From: Brachynemurus nebulosus
Lineage: Eukaryota > Arthropoda > Insecta > Neuroptera > Myrmeleontidae
Assembly (NCBI GenBank): GCA_035578155.1
Contig: JAPWDM010000004.1
Span: 57,462,660 to 57,526,659, forward strand
Length of the DNA: 64,000 bases
Reading direction: 5' to 3'
Made by a program: the position numbers and the translations under genes. This document shows positions 35,988 to 49,165 of this stretch, one piece after another. The notes below the pieces were generated by a model. That model was not told the DNA's origin and did no database searches. It saw only the letters and a list, made by a program, of their open reading frames with translations. Positions within the stretch are counted from its first letter, which is position 1, and each line of letters starts with the position of its first letter.

Positions 35988-36230
35988 AGTCTTTTTGATA
36001 GATTTGAGCGTTACTTTATGGCATTCCATTTTAAAAATAAAAAGACAATTTGTACTTTACTAATACCACTTTATTTAAAGTTTTAAATGTCTGTGACATG
36101 TTTCCGCCCTTATGGCCATTAACGAGCTGTTCCTTAATGGCCATAAGGGCCGAAACATGTCCAGACATTTAAAACTTTAAATAAAGTGGTATTAGTAAAG
36201 TACAAATTGTCTTTTTATTTTTACAAAATA
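35988..36230. mobile_element. Hairpin MITE with the TTTATGG head motif, copy 2
   Basis: The head GATTTGAGCGTTACTTTATG and GCATTCCAT is followed by arms 36033-36120 and 36134-36225 that are almost exact reverse complements (AGACAATTTGTACTTTACTA, ATGTTTCCGCCCTTATGGCC). The hairpin is nearly 90 bp long and ends 88 bp upstream of an LDLa exon, so it would be in the intronic transcript. Confidence 0.75.
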
Positions 36231-36317
36231 GTCATTTAATTCCTGTCTTAATTAAGCTAAATTATAAAACTGTATTATTTTTATCGAAACACTTTCTTAT
36301 TTATTAATTAATTTCAG

Positions 36318-36989
36318 CTCCAGTAAGAACGCGAGTCGAACACAGTAGTAATGCAATTAGTTTGGGGTTGCCATGTGTAACAGATGTACAATGTCAAGCA
36401 GCTGATAGTAATTCCATTTGTAAAAATGGTATTTGTAACTGTCTAATAGTCTCCAATGGTACACATAGTTGTTCAGCACAAAACAGAGGTTGTCATGAAG
36501 GTACTTTTCAATGTCGGTCATCGGGAGCATGTATCAGTTGGTTCTTTGTTTGTGATGGTCGACAAGATTGCCATGATGGATCCGATGAAGAATGTGATGA
36601 AAATCGATGTCCAACAGAGTCATTCCGTTGCCATACAAGTGGTAAATGTATTTCCAAGGCGAATCGTTGTAATGGCGAACGAGATTGTCCGAATGGTGAG
36701 GACGAAGAAGATTGTAAAGCCGCTGAACGACATCGATGCCCGGAACATACATTTCAATGTAAAATGGGGAAATGTTTGCCAGAATATGAATTTTGTAATG
36801 CTATAATTTCTTGCCCTGATGGTAGTGACGAACCGCCTCATTTATGTAAGGGTATCAAAACACGTAGACGAATACACACATATTGTCCATTTCGATGTGG
36901 TAACGGTAGATGTCGATCGAGTGCGATTACATGTTCTGGTCGAGATGGATGTGGAGATTTTTCCGATGAAAATAGATGTCACGTGTGTA
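36318..36989 (+). CDS. Secreted EB/LDLa-repeat protein, exon with EB module and four LDL-receptor class A domains
   Basis: Bounded by acceptor ATTTCAG (36317) and donor A/GTAAGT (36990). After [15 protein letters not shown] comes an EB-type Cys module ([11 protein letters not shown]...CKNGICNC). Four LDLa repeats follow: 36491-36595, 36608-36715, 36737-36847 and 36884-36979. Each has six Cys; repeats 1-3 end in the calcium-binding acidic signature ([26 protein letters not shown]), and repeat 4 has [10 protein letters not shown]. LDLa repeats fold around calcium and bind extracellular ligands such as lipoproteins or matrix proteins. No membrane segment follows, so secretion is inferred. Orthology to a named gene is not claimed. 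Confidence 0.88.
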
Positions 36990-37058
36990 GTAAGTACCTA
37001 TAACTTTTCAAAATTCTTTGTTTTTATTCGATTTTAATTTTACAAATTTCTATTTCAG

Positions 37059-37078
37059 AATGTCTAGCTCCGGCATAA
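37059..37078 (+). CDS. LDLa-repeat protein, terminal coding exon
   Basis: A 69-nt intron (GTAAGT at 36990 to TATTTCAG at 37058) joins the split codon to KCLAPA and stop TAA (37076-37078), so the protein ends CHVCKCLAPA. Reading through the donor instead gives a stop nine bases further on, but the strong splice sites and the added Cys pair favour splicing. Confidence 0.7.
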
Positions 37079-37233
37079 GTATATTAAAATATAGAGATTT
37101 TCATGGATTTATCAAATGGAAACATGGATATGAAGTGTTTCTTATATTTTTGCCAAAGGTGACAATTTTTGTGCAATAATTAATTCCAATCAAAATTCAA
37201 GAATATGCTCAAAAAAATTATTTGGAAAAAATA

Positions 37234-37616
37234 TCGTATTTTCCGGCGTATAACGCGCACTTTGAACATTAAAAATATTGTTCAAATTTCGTGATGCGCG
37301 TTATACGCTGGATATAAAACTGATTGTGACTAAAAATTATAACGGTTTTTATTTTAATATTATATATTCTTCTGTCAATAGTAAGTGGATTATCAAATAA
37401 ATAAAAAAAATTAAAGAAAATTTAACAATAATACAAATTTAATAAGATAAAATAAAAAAAATAAAATACACGAAAACATAAAAGTAATATATGAAATAGC
37501 TATATGATTCATTATTTTATTATCAAAATGTGAGTGCGCATCATACGACAAACATACAAAAAAACTAGAAAATTATTCAAAATTTTTGGGTGCGCGTTAT
37601 ATGCCAGAAAATACGG
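37234..37616. mobile_element. 383 bp MITE with TA duplication
   Basis: The left end TCGTATTTTCCGGCGTATAA CGCGCAC is inverted against the right end (GTGCGCGTTATATGCCAGAA AATACGG), with flanking TA at 37232-37233 and 37617-37618. A second inner pair, ATGCGCGTTATACGC, occurs near 37293. Tc1/mariner-pogo-type MITE. It lies just beyond the LDLa stop codon, so it may be part of the 3' UTR. Confidence 0.8.
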
Positions 37617-37898
37617 TATTTTCTTTCAACTTCATAAAACCAGTAGCTTTTTGTTATTTAGATTTAATGTTTTATTATGGTTTGAATTAAAATTAAAATA
37701 AGAATGGCATTTTAATAAAGTAAAATAAAAAGAAGACTGGGCATAGGTTACTTGCGTGCGGGTTACTCCGAAGGTGTAATCTATTTCAATTAAATTTAAG
37801 CATGATTCATCACTTACGAATTTAAGGAATTCCCGTTTTCTTAGCTTTATCCCTTTCATTGTTGCAACTGCGTAAATTTTAAATTTGCAGGTTTGGTA

Positions 37899-39366
<1,468 letters not shown>

Positions 39367-39373
39367 CCGTAGG

Positions 39374-42300
39374 TTGTTTTTAACAAAAAAATAGAAGATT
39401 GATTTGTTTAGAATATAAGAATTATTTAATTTTTTAACGATGACTCAAGCTCAGTTGTATTTGAAACCGGGTATATGAGGATAGTAGCGCGCGTAGTTGA
39501 AAATAAATAGCAAGGTAAAAAATATAATATGCTCATCTGTTCGTCATTATATTATATTTTTATGTAGGTAGGTACTTTCATATTAAAAATTAAAACGCAT
39601 CAAATTTTAATAAAATCATTCATTGTTTCGTAAACTTACTAATAACCACAACTTATTACAAAATAAAATCTATTAATACATATAACTTTATTTTTCTACG
39701 ATTAAATTAAATATATATTTTTGATATTCCGTGTAACTTAAATTTTCACATTTTACAGAGATACGGATACTACTTAATTTTATATATGTATTCAATTATA
39801 CATCTTGAAGCACATTAACAAATCTGGATATGTCAAAATGAGTAACGTAAAAACTAGAATTTCAGTTAAGATAATCTCCATTTTGACCATTGAGATAAGA
39901 ATAACAAAATTTGTAAATGTAAAAATTGGGAAATACGAAATATGAAATTTTTATCAAAATACGGTACAATATTTTACAAAGCTTTATGTAATCATAACAC
40001 TTGTCTTAAATAAATAAATAAATAAATAATGTGGTTTAACGTCCGTTTTTATACTTCCTGTCTACTTATCTTAAATCTAGTTACCGACATTCTAGTGCTT
40101 AATCCTAACCTAATATGTACAGTTCTAAATAATTACAACACATGAAATTCTTAAATATTAGTGACTCTACACAAAGAAAAATTTTTAAAAAAACCTTTAA
40201 AAATGAAATTACCCTTTGTTGTTGCATTTATACTGATTTAGAGGGATGTGGCGTAATCGCTACCGGACCAAATAAGACTGTAAAAAACTGTATAAGAAAA
40301 TATCAAATCCAATTCAATAAGTTATTTTTGAAAATTATATTTTACAGAGTTTTAATTACTAATTACGTTGAACTGTCGGAAGTATATTTTCAATTGTTAT
40401 AGGTTTGAGTAACAATACGCCAAAAACATAATTAAATAATGTTATGGTCATTCCTTTATAATTTAGTTGGAAAATCCAAAAAAAATTATTATGCTTTAAT
40501 TACCAATGTCTTTGCAGAAAAGATAATATTCTGAATGATTTATTTTAGTTGAAAAATAAAGCTAACTGTAAGCTAAATAATTTTTTAAAGATTCTAAAGC
40601 CGCGATATACGTATTACACAACAAATACTAATTGAAAATAATGTCACATATAATATTTAAATATTGCTATATAGTATTTCAAATATAAAAAGTTCAGACA
40701 TATTATGTAATTATTAAAAGTAATAACAGGTAGATTTAAAAATTCACTTTTTGCACGCAACTGTCCTGTGACCCAAATGTCTTTCCTAGGCACCGGCATA
40801 GTACTTGAAGTCCTTGTTCTCTAAGGATAAATTTTATTTACAATTTACAATTTTAAAATTATTAATTAGTATGATTAGTTATGAAGCCACAGTAAAAAAA
40901 AAAATTTAAAGAAATAATTACCAATTAAGCTCAACATTTTTTTACAAATTTTAAGTAGCTATAAACTGAATAAGGAATTGTACTTACCCCACTTCTTTTT
41001 ATTTTACTTAAGTCATCATTATTTCAAAGACTACTCAAAAATATTAATATAGTTTTAGCCATTTCACTTTATATTAAAAATCATTAATGATGTATTAAAT
41101 TTACGGTAACTGTCAATTTTGATATTATTTTTCATATTAAGTGAAAAAATTGTAGCAATAATTTAGTGTTATAAAAGAATTATAAATAATAAGGAAAAAA
41201 GTTAAAAGAAAGTACTTATGTACTTAATTCCTGAGGCAATGTATAGTGGAAAAGTTTTGGGTGTAACCAGGGAAGAGCAGAGTTGAACATAGTTCAATTT
41301 AGAGGAGGCAAAATTAAGCAAACTAAACAAAAATTTTTAATAGAATACAATAATTCTGTGTTACAGTTAGAATTAATTTGGTAGCAAAATTACCACTATT
41401 CTTTCCAGAAAAAAATTTCTTAGCAGTTTTGCCTATATACTATAATTTCTTGTTTATTTTATTTATTTATTTCTTTTTAGCAAAAGTAGTATTATTTTTA
41501 TCGACTTACTACTACTGTACTAGGTCCATCTCAAAATAAATTGTTGGCTACACCTCTAGGAAAAGTGAGCTAGAAGTTAAATTTTCTTATCAAACTACAA
41601 CCTAAAGAAGTATTTTAGCTAAGACAAATATTTCAGTCGATTTTTTCAATCCTTAATTGCTACATTTCGATAATTATCAACTGGGTATCTAAAATAGTAC
41701 TAAATAACTAAAAATATTAAATTCTTTTGAGACTTACTGGATTTCATTTAATTGTGCAAATAAAATAATTTTTTAAAGTCAAAAATAAAAAGCTATGAAT
41801 GACAGTTTAGTTTTTGACTTAGCTCTTCCCTACTTCCCTGCTTTTTCATTTTTATTTACACTCTGTCTTTGACTAAGCTTAACAATTAATTTTATTTAAT
41901 TTAAAAATAAAAGAATTTAATTAAAGGCTTACTTGTGAATAAGAATATTTTTTTTAAATATTTAGCCCCTTTTTGATAATATCGTGTTCATCTACATCTA
42001 TTTAAATAAGTACAATTGTATTTTTAGATAAAAATTGATTTTTCGACAACTTCAAAAGACTTACAACTTTATATTTTGTATTTGTTACTAAAAAGTAATC
42101 TTATTAATATTAAGCATTTATATAGAGCTGACATATTTAATAGTAATTTTTCAATAGAACTGAATTATTTCATTATTCAATCGTAGAACAATAATTAGAA
42201 AAGTAATAATTTTGAAAGTTTATTTCTAGAATATTAAATACCGCAAAAATTATTTTTATCACATTTTTTTTATATCAAAATTAAGTCTTTTATCCCAAAA

Positions 42301-43160
42301 GAACATATCAAGCACAATAGGTAGAAAAAATAAATACAATTTTGTGATTCAAGAAAGGAGAAAGTAGATAAAATAGGAAAAAATATTTTAAACTTTTCTA
42401 AATTCTAAATAATATGTGTAGTTGTGTCTATAACATTTTTATGTACAACCTATAATTTGTATTTTTTTATTTTATTAAGTATATTTGTAATAATATTAAT
42501 AATTTCTATATTATATATTATTTGTTAATTTATAACCAACCAACGGGGGAAACAAAACTTATTACGATATTAAAAAAATACTTGTACTAATAAAATTATT
42601 ATTTTGTTAGTATAACTTTTTTTTTCTCAATATATAGCAATTATTTTACAATCAAAAAAATTTTTTTTTATCATTCACCTAAAAATTTTTCAATCTTCAA
42701 AATATAACTTATGAACCTTTAAACTGTAACGCACCGGAGAGGTTCTTAATGAGGCCAGTAATTCCTTATTTACTTTGAAAAAATACCACCTGTAATTTAT
42801 TATGTATTATTTCGTCAGAAATTTTCAAATCAATTTCCTATCTAAGCAACATTCGCTTAAATGATACTCGTTCGGATTTACATGATAGGTTCATATTCGT
42901 TTTATTATTTATTTATTTATAATCATAATATTTTTTTAATCGTATTTACATCAGGATTGTTTGACATTAACTATTTTATCCAGGTATTAATTTATATTAC
43001 ATTACCTTTAGTCTCCGGCTTTACTTCGTAGTTTTTATACCATCAAAAGAAAGTGTTCCATTTTCTCTCACTGGTAAAGGTTGTTAAAAATGGAATGCAG
43101 TAGTTCTATTTCGATATAGAAATAGTACTATGTTGATATAAAAATGGCAGTTTAAAATGT
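39374..43160. other. 3.8 kb AT-rich stretch, no gene recognised
   Basis: Neither strand gives a protein-like frame. An 86-codon frame at 40142-40402 has no recognisable similarity or codon bias. A short (AAAT)n lies at 40009-40028. This is the least repetitive part of the window and may be true intergenic DNA. Confidence 0.4.
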
Positions 43161-43165
43161 AATTG

Positions 43166-43311
43166 ACTTAAACGCTACTTTATGGTATTCTGTATTTGCT
43201 AATATTTGATAGTTAATAAAACAATATTTTGCAAGAATTACTAATTAAATAAAAAAGTGTAATTTTTGCAAAATAAAATGTTTTATTAATTTTTAGCAAA
43301 AATGGCAATTT
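43166..43311. mobile_element. Hairpin MITE with the TTTATGG head motif, copy 3
   Basis: The head CTACTTTATGGTATTCTGTA is followed by arms around 43196-43240 and 43256-43304 (TTAATAAAACAATATTTTGC against GCAAAATAAAATGTTTTATT AA). Same head, different hairpin, compared with 26732 and 35988. Confidence 0.6.
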
Positions 43312-44469
43312 TTCTTATTCGGTTACCTTTTAGTAGCATAAGAAAGTAAATGAACAATTTTTATTATATCACCTTTTGCTGTTACGCTGGTCATTTTTTT
43401 ATGGGAACAAATTAAACGAGCATTTATTTATACAGAATGCAAAATAACTAAGAGCATTTGAAAAACTATTTTAACATTTGTAAAACAAAAGTAGCAATAA
43501 AGAAACTAATTGATCACTATTCTTTATTTTCGTGCAATAATAAATATGAACTAGAATTAATATTATAGATTTTGTGCATTTATTAAAATAAATGTTACAT
43601 ACTTTTCTCTTATTATCTAGAAAAGTATTCCCAAAATTTGTCAACTTAAATGTTACATAGATAATGAATTCTTGCCCTTAAAATAATAAATAAGCATTAC
43701 ATGTGTTACATAAAATAGACATCCGTACACTTAAAAAATATTTTGTGCAATTAAAAATTTACAAATGCACTTTTATAGCTTTACTACCATTATTTTATTT
43801 AAAATGATCCTTAAAAAGAGCCATTTGCCCCATAAATTTACTAAAATGAGCATTAGATATGGTACGCATGTTGTTTATATGCATTGTACTGTGACAGAAT
43901 ACGTGGAATAAGATTGTTGTAGGTTGTTTAAAGATAAAAATGTTAAAAATGGATCAATAAAAAAAGGAAATATAAACAAATCTTTAAAAAAAGGTAGCAG
44001 AAGGGTAAAAAAGGTTTAGAATCAATTACCTAACTATCTCCTCTTAATACAGTAATTTATTGATTCAAATTAAAAACTATTTTAAATACCATGTTTTTCG
44101 TATTAATGAAGTAGTTTTTTTCTTTTTGAAAAATTTTGTAATAATTTTCATAAAATAATTGTTCGTTAAAAAATGATCACGAAAAACGAATCATTGTTGT
44201 GGTGACCAATTTGGTTGTAGGTATCCATAATATGTCAAAGTAAAAAACGAATATTATGTAAATTATGGTCGTGTATTATTACTATGTTTTCAATTTAACG
44301 AAAATATTTAAAATAAAAAATTTCGCTTTGCAAATGAAAATTATCAAAAATCATATCTTTGTTTACAAATTGTAACGTCGTTTTAAAGTAATAACGCAGT
44401 TACCTACTATTCAAATTGAATTACTATTCAAACTTTAATTTTGATGTGATTGACTACCTAACAGATATT
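43312..44469. other. AT-rich stretch, no gene recognised
   Basis: No coding or repeat structure beyond low-complexity AT sequence was seen. Confidence 0.4.
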
Positions 44470-46255
44470 CAAAATTTTATTTTTTAGCCAAACATTCCCA
44501 AATTCTGTACAGAATTAATTCCTTATAGTCTGTTAATTCCACTCGCCAGATAAGTTTAATCTGATAATTGTCATATTTTAACAAAGTATCCAATTTCCAA
44601 AGCTTCTCACCTTTCCATACACCAGATATATATTTTGGACTTTTTTTAGCCCTAAAAAACGACTTTAAACTCACATTCATTTTTTTCACGATCTCAATAA
44701 CATTTGAGAACAAAATATGTGTATAGTCGAGATTCGTCCAGCTTTATTGTTGACCCCTTTTTGGGAATTCTAATTGATAATTTTAACTTTCATTTTCTCC
44801 TGGATCTGGATAATATTTGAACAAAATTTGGTCGAAATCCATCCAACCGTTAATTTTGGTCTGGAGAATCGTACAACTTTAATAAGAAATCCTGATAATT
44901 TTTCTGAGACTTTGTGAGAGGTCTATTCGTATCACTTTTGCTCTACTTATTGTAATTTTATCTAAAACAAATCAGAAAAGTATACGACATCCATATTTTA
45001 ATCTTATGAATATATATAAAGAGTTTAAATTAAATTTAAAAAAAAAAACTCATTTTGGATCAATTCTGGGTTATGTGAAATGTTTCTAAAAACTCAAGTT
45101 ACAAATAGAATATCCGTTTGCCCCGAAATGCAACATTGTGTAATCATTATAGAAAATAATGCACAAAATATAAATTTCTATTGCACAAAATGGTAAATAG
45201 TAATGGTCTTAAAATAATGTACAAAATGTAAAATGTTATTTCACAAAGAGTGATTTTATTGCTTGAAATATAGGGTAAATATAATACACAAAAATATAAA
45301 ATTCTATTGCATACAATGTAAAATCTATTGCTCAAAGTGTATAAAATAATACGCGCTTAAATGATAGCCTTTTTATACTTGGTATCTATTCGTAGTATTT
45401 GGATTTAAGCCTATTATTTTTTTGACACATATCACACAATTCACGTAAAATAATTCGTCATGTTTGTTACGTTCATAATAAATTTATATTTAGAAAAAGG
45501 CGATACCTTACTAAAATATATTTTAGATTTATATATATCGAATTCAGTTAGAAGGTGATATCTGCATTTCTTTGAATTTTCAGTTACATCGACATAAGAG
45601 TTTTCGGGATAAAATGTTAGGAGATTACTGTTGGTCTATTTCAAGGGACATTGACCCAGAAAATTACAAAAAAGAGTAAAATTAACCATTTTTAATATTT
45701 GTCTTGTTTGTTAGGTTATGGTAAGAGAATGTTTGATTTAACAATTACTTTCTTAATTTGACCTTACATTACTTTTTAATTTGATATTCCAAAATTCTAT
45801 ACATAATTAGTTACTTATAGTGCTTCACTTCCCTCTAATTTTTACAACGTTTTGTCGAGGTCTATCCAGCTGTTTACTTTGAATTATTTTTTAGATTCCA
45901 GGACCTTGGGGAATACTTTAACCTCACGTTACCTTTAGTCAGATTCTCCGAAATTCTGTAGAAAATTATAGTGCTACGTTCTGCTCACCAAGCGATTCTA
46001 AAGTAGCTATTTTCATATTTCAATAGCATATTTAATTTCTATACCTTGAGACCTTTCCATAAATAACAATATTGACAGTTTTAGAAGCATTTTAATTATG
46101 ACCGTTTTTGAGTTCTTAGTATCCTGAAAAACGTTTATTTTCTTCGAAATCTCAATAATATCTGAACAAAAATTGATCAAGTTCGATCTATCCGTTTATT
46201 TTAAGCTTTTCTTAGGTCTCTAAGACCCTGGCGGATAATTTCGACCTCACTTTTA
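44470..46255. repeat. Diverged repeat units leading into the 119-bp array
   Basis: Blocks at about 44490-44930, 45780-45940 and 45945-46255 share CCAAATTCTGTACAGAATTA-type starts. They then carry CGATCTCAATAA..TTTGA.CAAAA, GGTCGA.ATCCATCCA.CCGTT and GGACC.TGG.GATAATTTT ends. Unit length is about 160-330 bp. Between them lies unique AT-rich DNA, including a local TGCACAAAATATAAATTTCT/ATTGCACAAAATG repeat (45160-45350). Non-coding. Confidence 0.45.
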
Positions 46256-49165
46256 CTTCTCTCATATAGATATAGATTGCGTTATGAAAGGTCTTCTCGA
46301 TCCATGGGACCCAAAAGTGTCAAAAATAAACTAACCGATCGATTTTGAAAATTTTTTTACTGTTAGAGAGCTTAATTATTTTAGATAGACATAGATTACT
46401 TTATGTAAGATACGCCAGGGTCCATGGGACCCAAATATGTCAAAAATGAAATAAGTGACCGATTTTGAAAATTTTTTCACTGCTACAGTGGTAAACTATT
46501 TTAGATAGATATAGCTTATATGTTGTATGAGGTCGGCAATAGTATTTGAGAAAAAATTTGGTTAAAAGCTTCATTTGAGCGTTTTTGAGGTAACTGGGAC
46601 CCTGAGCGTCCTAATATAGCATAGCCTATGTCAGTCTGGAATTGTTTGAATTTCTAATATTAAAAAAAATTTTAAGATCGAGTGGTTAATTTATTTTGAG
46701 CGCTTTTTGGGTTCCTAAGCGTCTGAGGGACCTCATAATCTTATATAATATAGCCTATCAAACTGGAATAATTTAGATTATAATAGTAAAAAGGTCTTCA
46801 AACTTGGCTAGGTAGTTGATTCTTGATGTTTTCTGGGTCTTCAGGAACTCAGAGGACTTCATAATATTCTATAACATCACCTATGCTCATCTAGAATTAT
46901 TTAGCTTTTCGACAAAGAAAAAATTTTCAAAATCGGTTGGGTACTTTATTTTAAAAGCTTTTTAGATTCCCAAGACATTAGAGTGATCTCATAACCTCAA
47001 ATAATATAGACTGAGTCAGTCCAATATAGCTTGGCTTTACAATAATGAAAGTTTTCAAAATCAGTTAGGTAGTTTATTTTAGGCGGTTTCTGTGTCTCCA
47101 GAATCCAGAAATAATGTGGCCTCAAATAACATAGCCTCCTAGTCAACATTCTGACGTCTTAATGAATTCATAAAGAATTCATATTTCTGATTTGGACGTC
47201 AGAAAACAAGTCCAGAAAGATATCTTTATGAATTCATAAAGATATCTTATGCGTCGATTTATGAACAGATTATGAAGTCTTAAATATGATGTCGTAAAGA
47301 ATTCTTTTTTCTGACTTCAGAATTGCGATGTCTTAAACAGCTCATATTTCTGATGTCTGAAAAAAGATATCTAAATTGAGAATTCATTATTAAGAAGTCA
47401 TATGTCTGACTTCAGAATTATGATGTCTTAAATAGTTCATATTTCTGACGTCTTAAAGAATTCATACTTCTGACTTCAGAATTAGCTCATATTTCTGATG
47501 TCTTAAACAGCTCATATTTCTGACGTCTTAAAAAAGATGACTTTAAGAGGACTATACCAAGAATTCGTTGAAAATATTAAACGTAATTTACGAAATAAAA
47601 GAAATATAATTAATTTAGTTAATTTTATTTATTTACATAACTGTATATGTACAACGTATATTAAATGTATTTAAAATATTAACATTTAAGATTAAATTTA
47701 CTCCAGTATTTTATCAGGAAATGTCACAATTTGTACACTAGTCACAATAAAAACAGTCAAAAACACTAACTAACCATACTCAATATCCAATCAAACCACA
47801 AATTATTATCATAACTTCATAAATTAACGCTATCATAAATTCACTTCCTTCAATTCATTTTCACTTTAAATAATTTTCTTTAAGCTACCATATTTTATTT
47901 TTGTTTAGTATCACCATCACCATCATTTTCATCGTGTGCTAAATTTCTCTCCTATTTTAATCTTCTATTTTTTTGACTTTTGAATAAATAATGAGATGGT
48001 TTTCTTTTAGACATTATGTTGTTAACGTTGTCAATAAAAATATTAATTTTCCTTACATCCGAAATATGAACTAAGTAAGAAGTCTTAATGTCGTAATGTC
48101 CTAATGTCGTAATGAAGTCAGAAATAAGAGCTGTTTAAGACATCAGAAATATGAGTTCAAAAAGCAGTCAGAAATGAGAACTGTTTAAGAAATCAGAAAT
48201 ATGAGTTCAAATAGTAATCAAAAATAAGAGCTGTTTAAGACATCCAAAATATGAGTTCATAAAACAATCAGAAATAAGAACTGTTTAAGACATCAGAAAT
48301 ATGAATTCATAAAGTATTCAGAAATAAGAATTGTTTAAGACATTAGAAATATGAATTCATAAAGCAGTCAGAAATAAAAGCTTTTTAAGACATCCAAAAT
48401 ATGAGTTCATAAAATAATCAGAATTAAGAACTATTTAAGACATCAGAAATATAAGTATAAAAAGTGGTCAGAAATGAGAACTGTTTAAGACATCATAAAT
48501 ATGAATTCATAAAGTAGTCAGAAATAAGAACTGTTTAAGACATCAGAAATATGAATTCATAAAGTAGTCAGAAATAAGAACGGTTTAAGACATCATATTT
48601 CTGATGTCTTAAATAAGACTTCTTTATGAATTCATTTAGATGCCCTAACATTGTTTAAATTATTTTTGTTAGTGGTTTCTATAGAAAAAATAATAATGTA
48701 TTTATAGGATATTTTTTTAAGACATCAGAAATATGAGCTAATTCTGAAGTCAGAAATATGAATTCTTTAAGACATCATATTTATGAAGTCTTAAACAGCT
48801 CCTAAATCGACGCATAAGATATCTTTATGAATTCATAAAGATATCTTTCTGATAATGTTTTCTGAGATCTTAAATATGACTCCTTTAAGACATCTTTAAG
48901 AAGTCTTATTTAAGAAGTCCGAAAGATGTCAGAAAAAAGATGTCTATTTGATATCATTAAATTGATTTCATATTTAAGATATCTTTAAGAACTCTTATTT
49001 CTGACTTCTTAAAAATGATGTCTTAAAGATGTCATATTTACAGTTCAGAAAGATGTCAGAAAAAAGACTTCATAAAGACATTTTTCTGACTTTTGTGCTC
49101 ACTGGGGCATGTCAGTCTGTAATAGTTTAGCTGTCTAACTGTATGAAAATTTTCAATGTCGGTCC
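46256..49165. repeat. 119-bp-unit array, forward then inverted, split by a foldback element
   Basis: 46256-46540 has forward units (CGATTTTGAAAATTTTTTCA, AACTATTTTAGATAGAYATA, CAGGGTCCATGGGACCCAAA). From about 46545 to 47139 the units run inverted (AAAATTTTCAAAATCGGTTG, CCTCATAATMTTATATAATA, TAGCCTAT). The inverted series resumes at 49105-49165 after the foldback insertion. The array is therefore itself a large imperfect palindrome. Confidence 0.7.
47140..49104. mobile_element. Foldback element 2 with tandem-repeat arms
   Basis: Ends AGTCAACATTCTGACGTC and (reverse complement of the right end) CAGTGAGCACAAAAGTCAGA. The left arm repeats TCATATTTCTGATGTCTTAA and the right arm about ten units of 48-50 bp, AAGACATCAGAAATATGAAT then TCATAAAGTAGTCAGAAATAAGAACTGTTT-type. 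Outer blocks match as inverted repeats, for example AAGATATCTTTATGAATTCA with TTATGCGTCGATTTA at 47216-47266 and 48803-48851. A 0.5 kb loop (47545-48060) is unique AT-rich DNA. It interrupts a 119-bp unit. No transposase. Confidence 0.75.

Larger units (their letters stand above)
32731..36317 (+). other. 3.6 kb intron of the LDLa gene, filled with transposon debris
   Basis: The GT donor at 32731 and the ATTTCAG acceptor ending at 36317 keep the frame (both junctions split a codon after its first base). It contains a perfect hairpin (33311-33366), a dead mariner (33768-34691), a hAT-like CAGGGCCGGATTCACC end (about 35943-35958, inverted) and a hairpin MITE (35988-36230). Confidence 0.75.

Noticed and set aside
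48060..48600. Evenly spaced repeats resembling a CRISPR array
   Set aside because: The units of about 50 bp are continuous diverged tandem repeats without unique spacers, they form the arm of an inverted-repeat element, and the DNA is eukaryotic.
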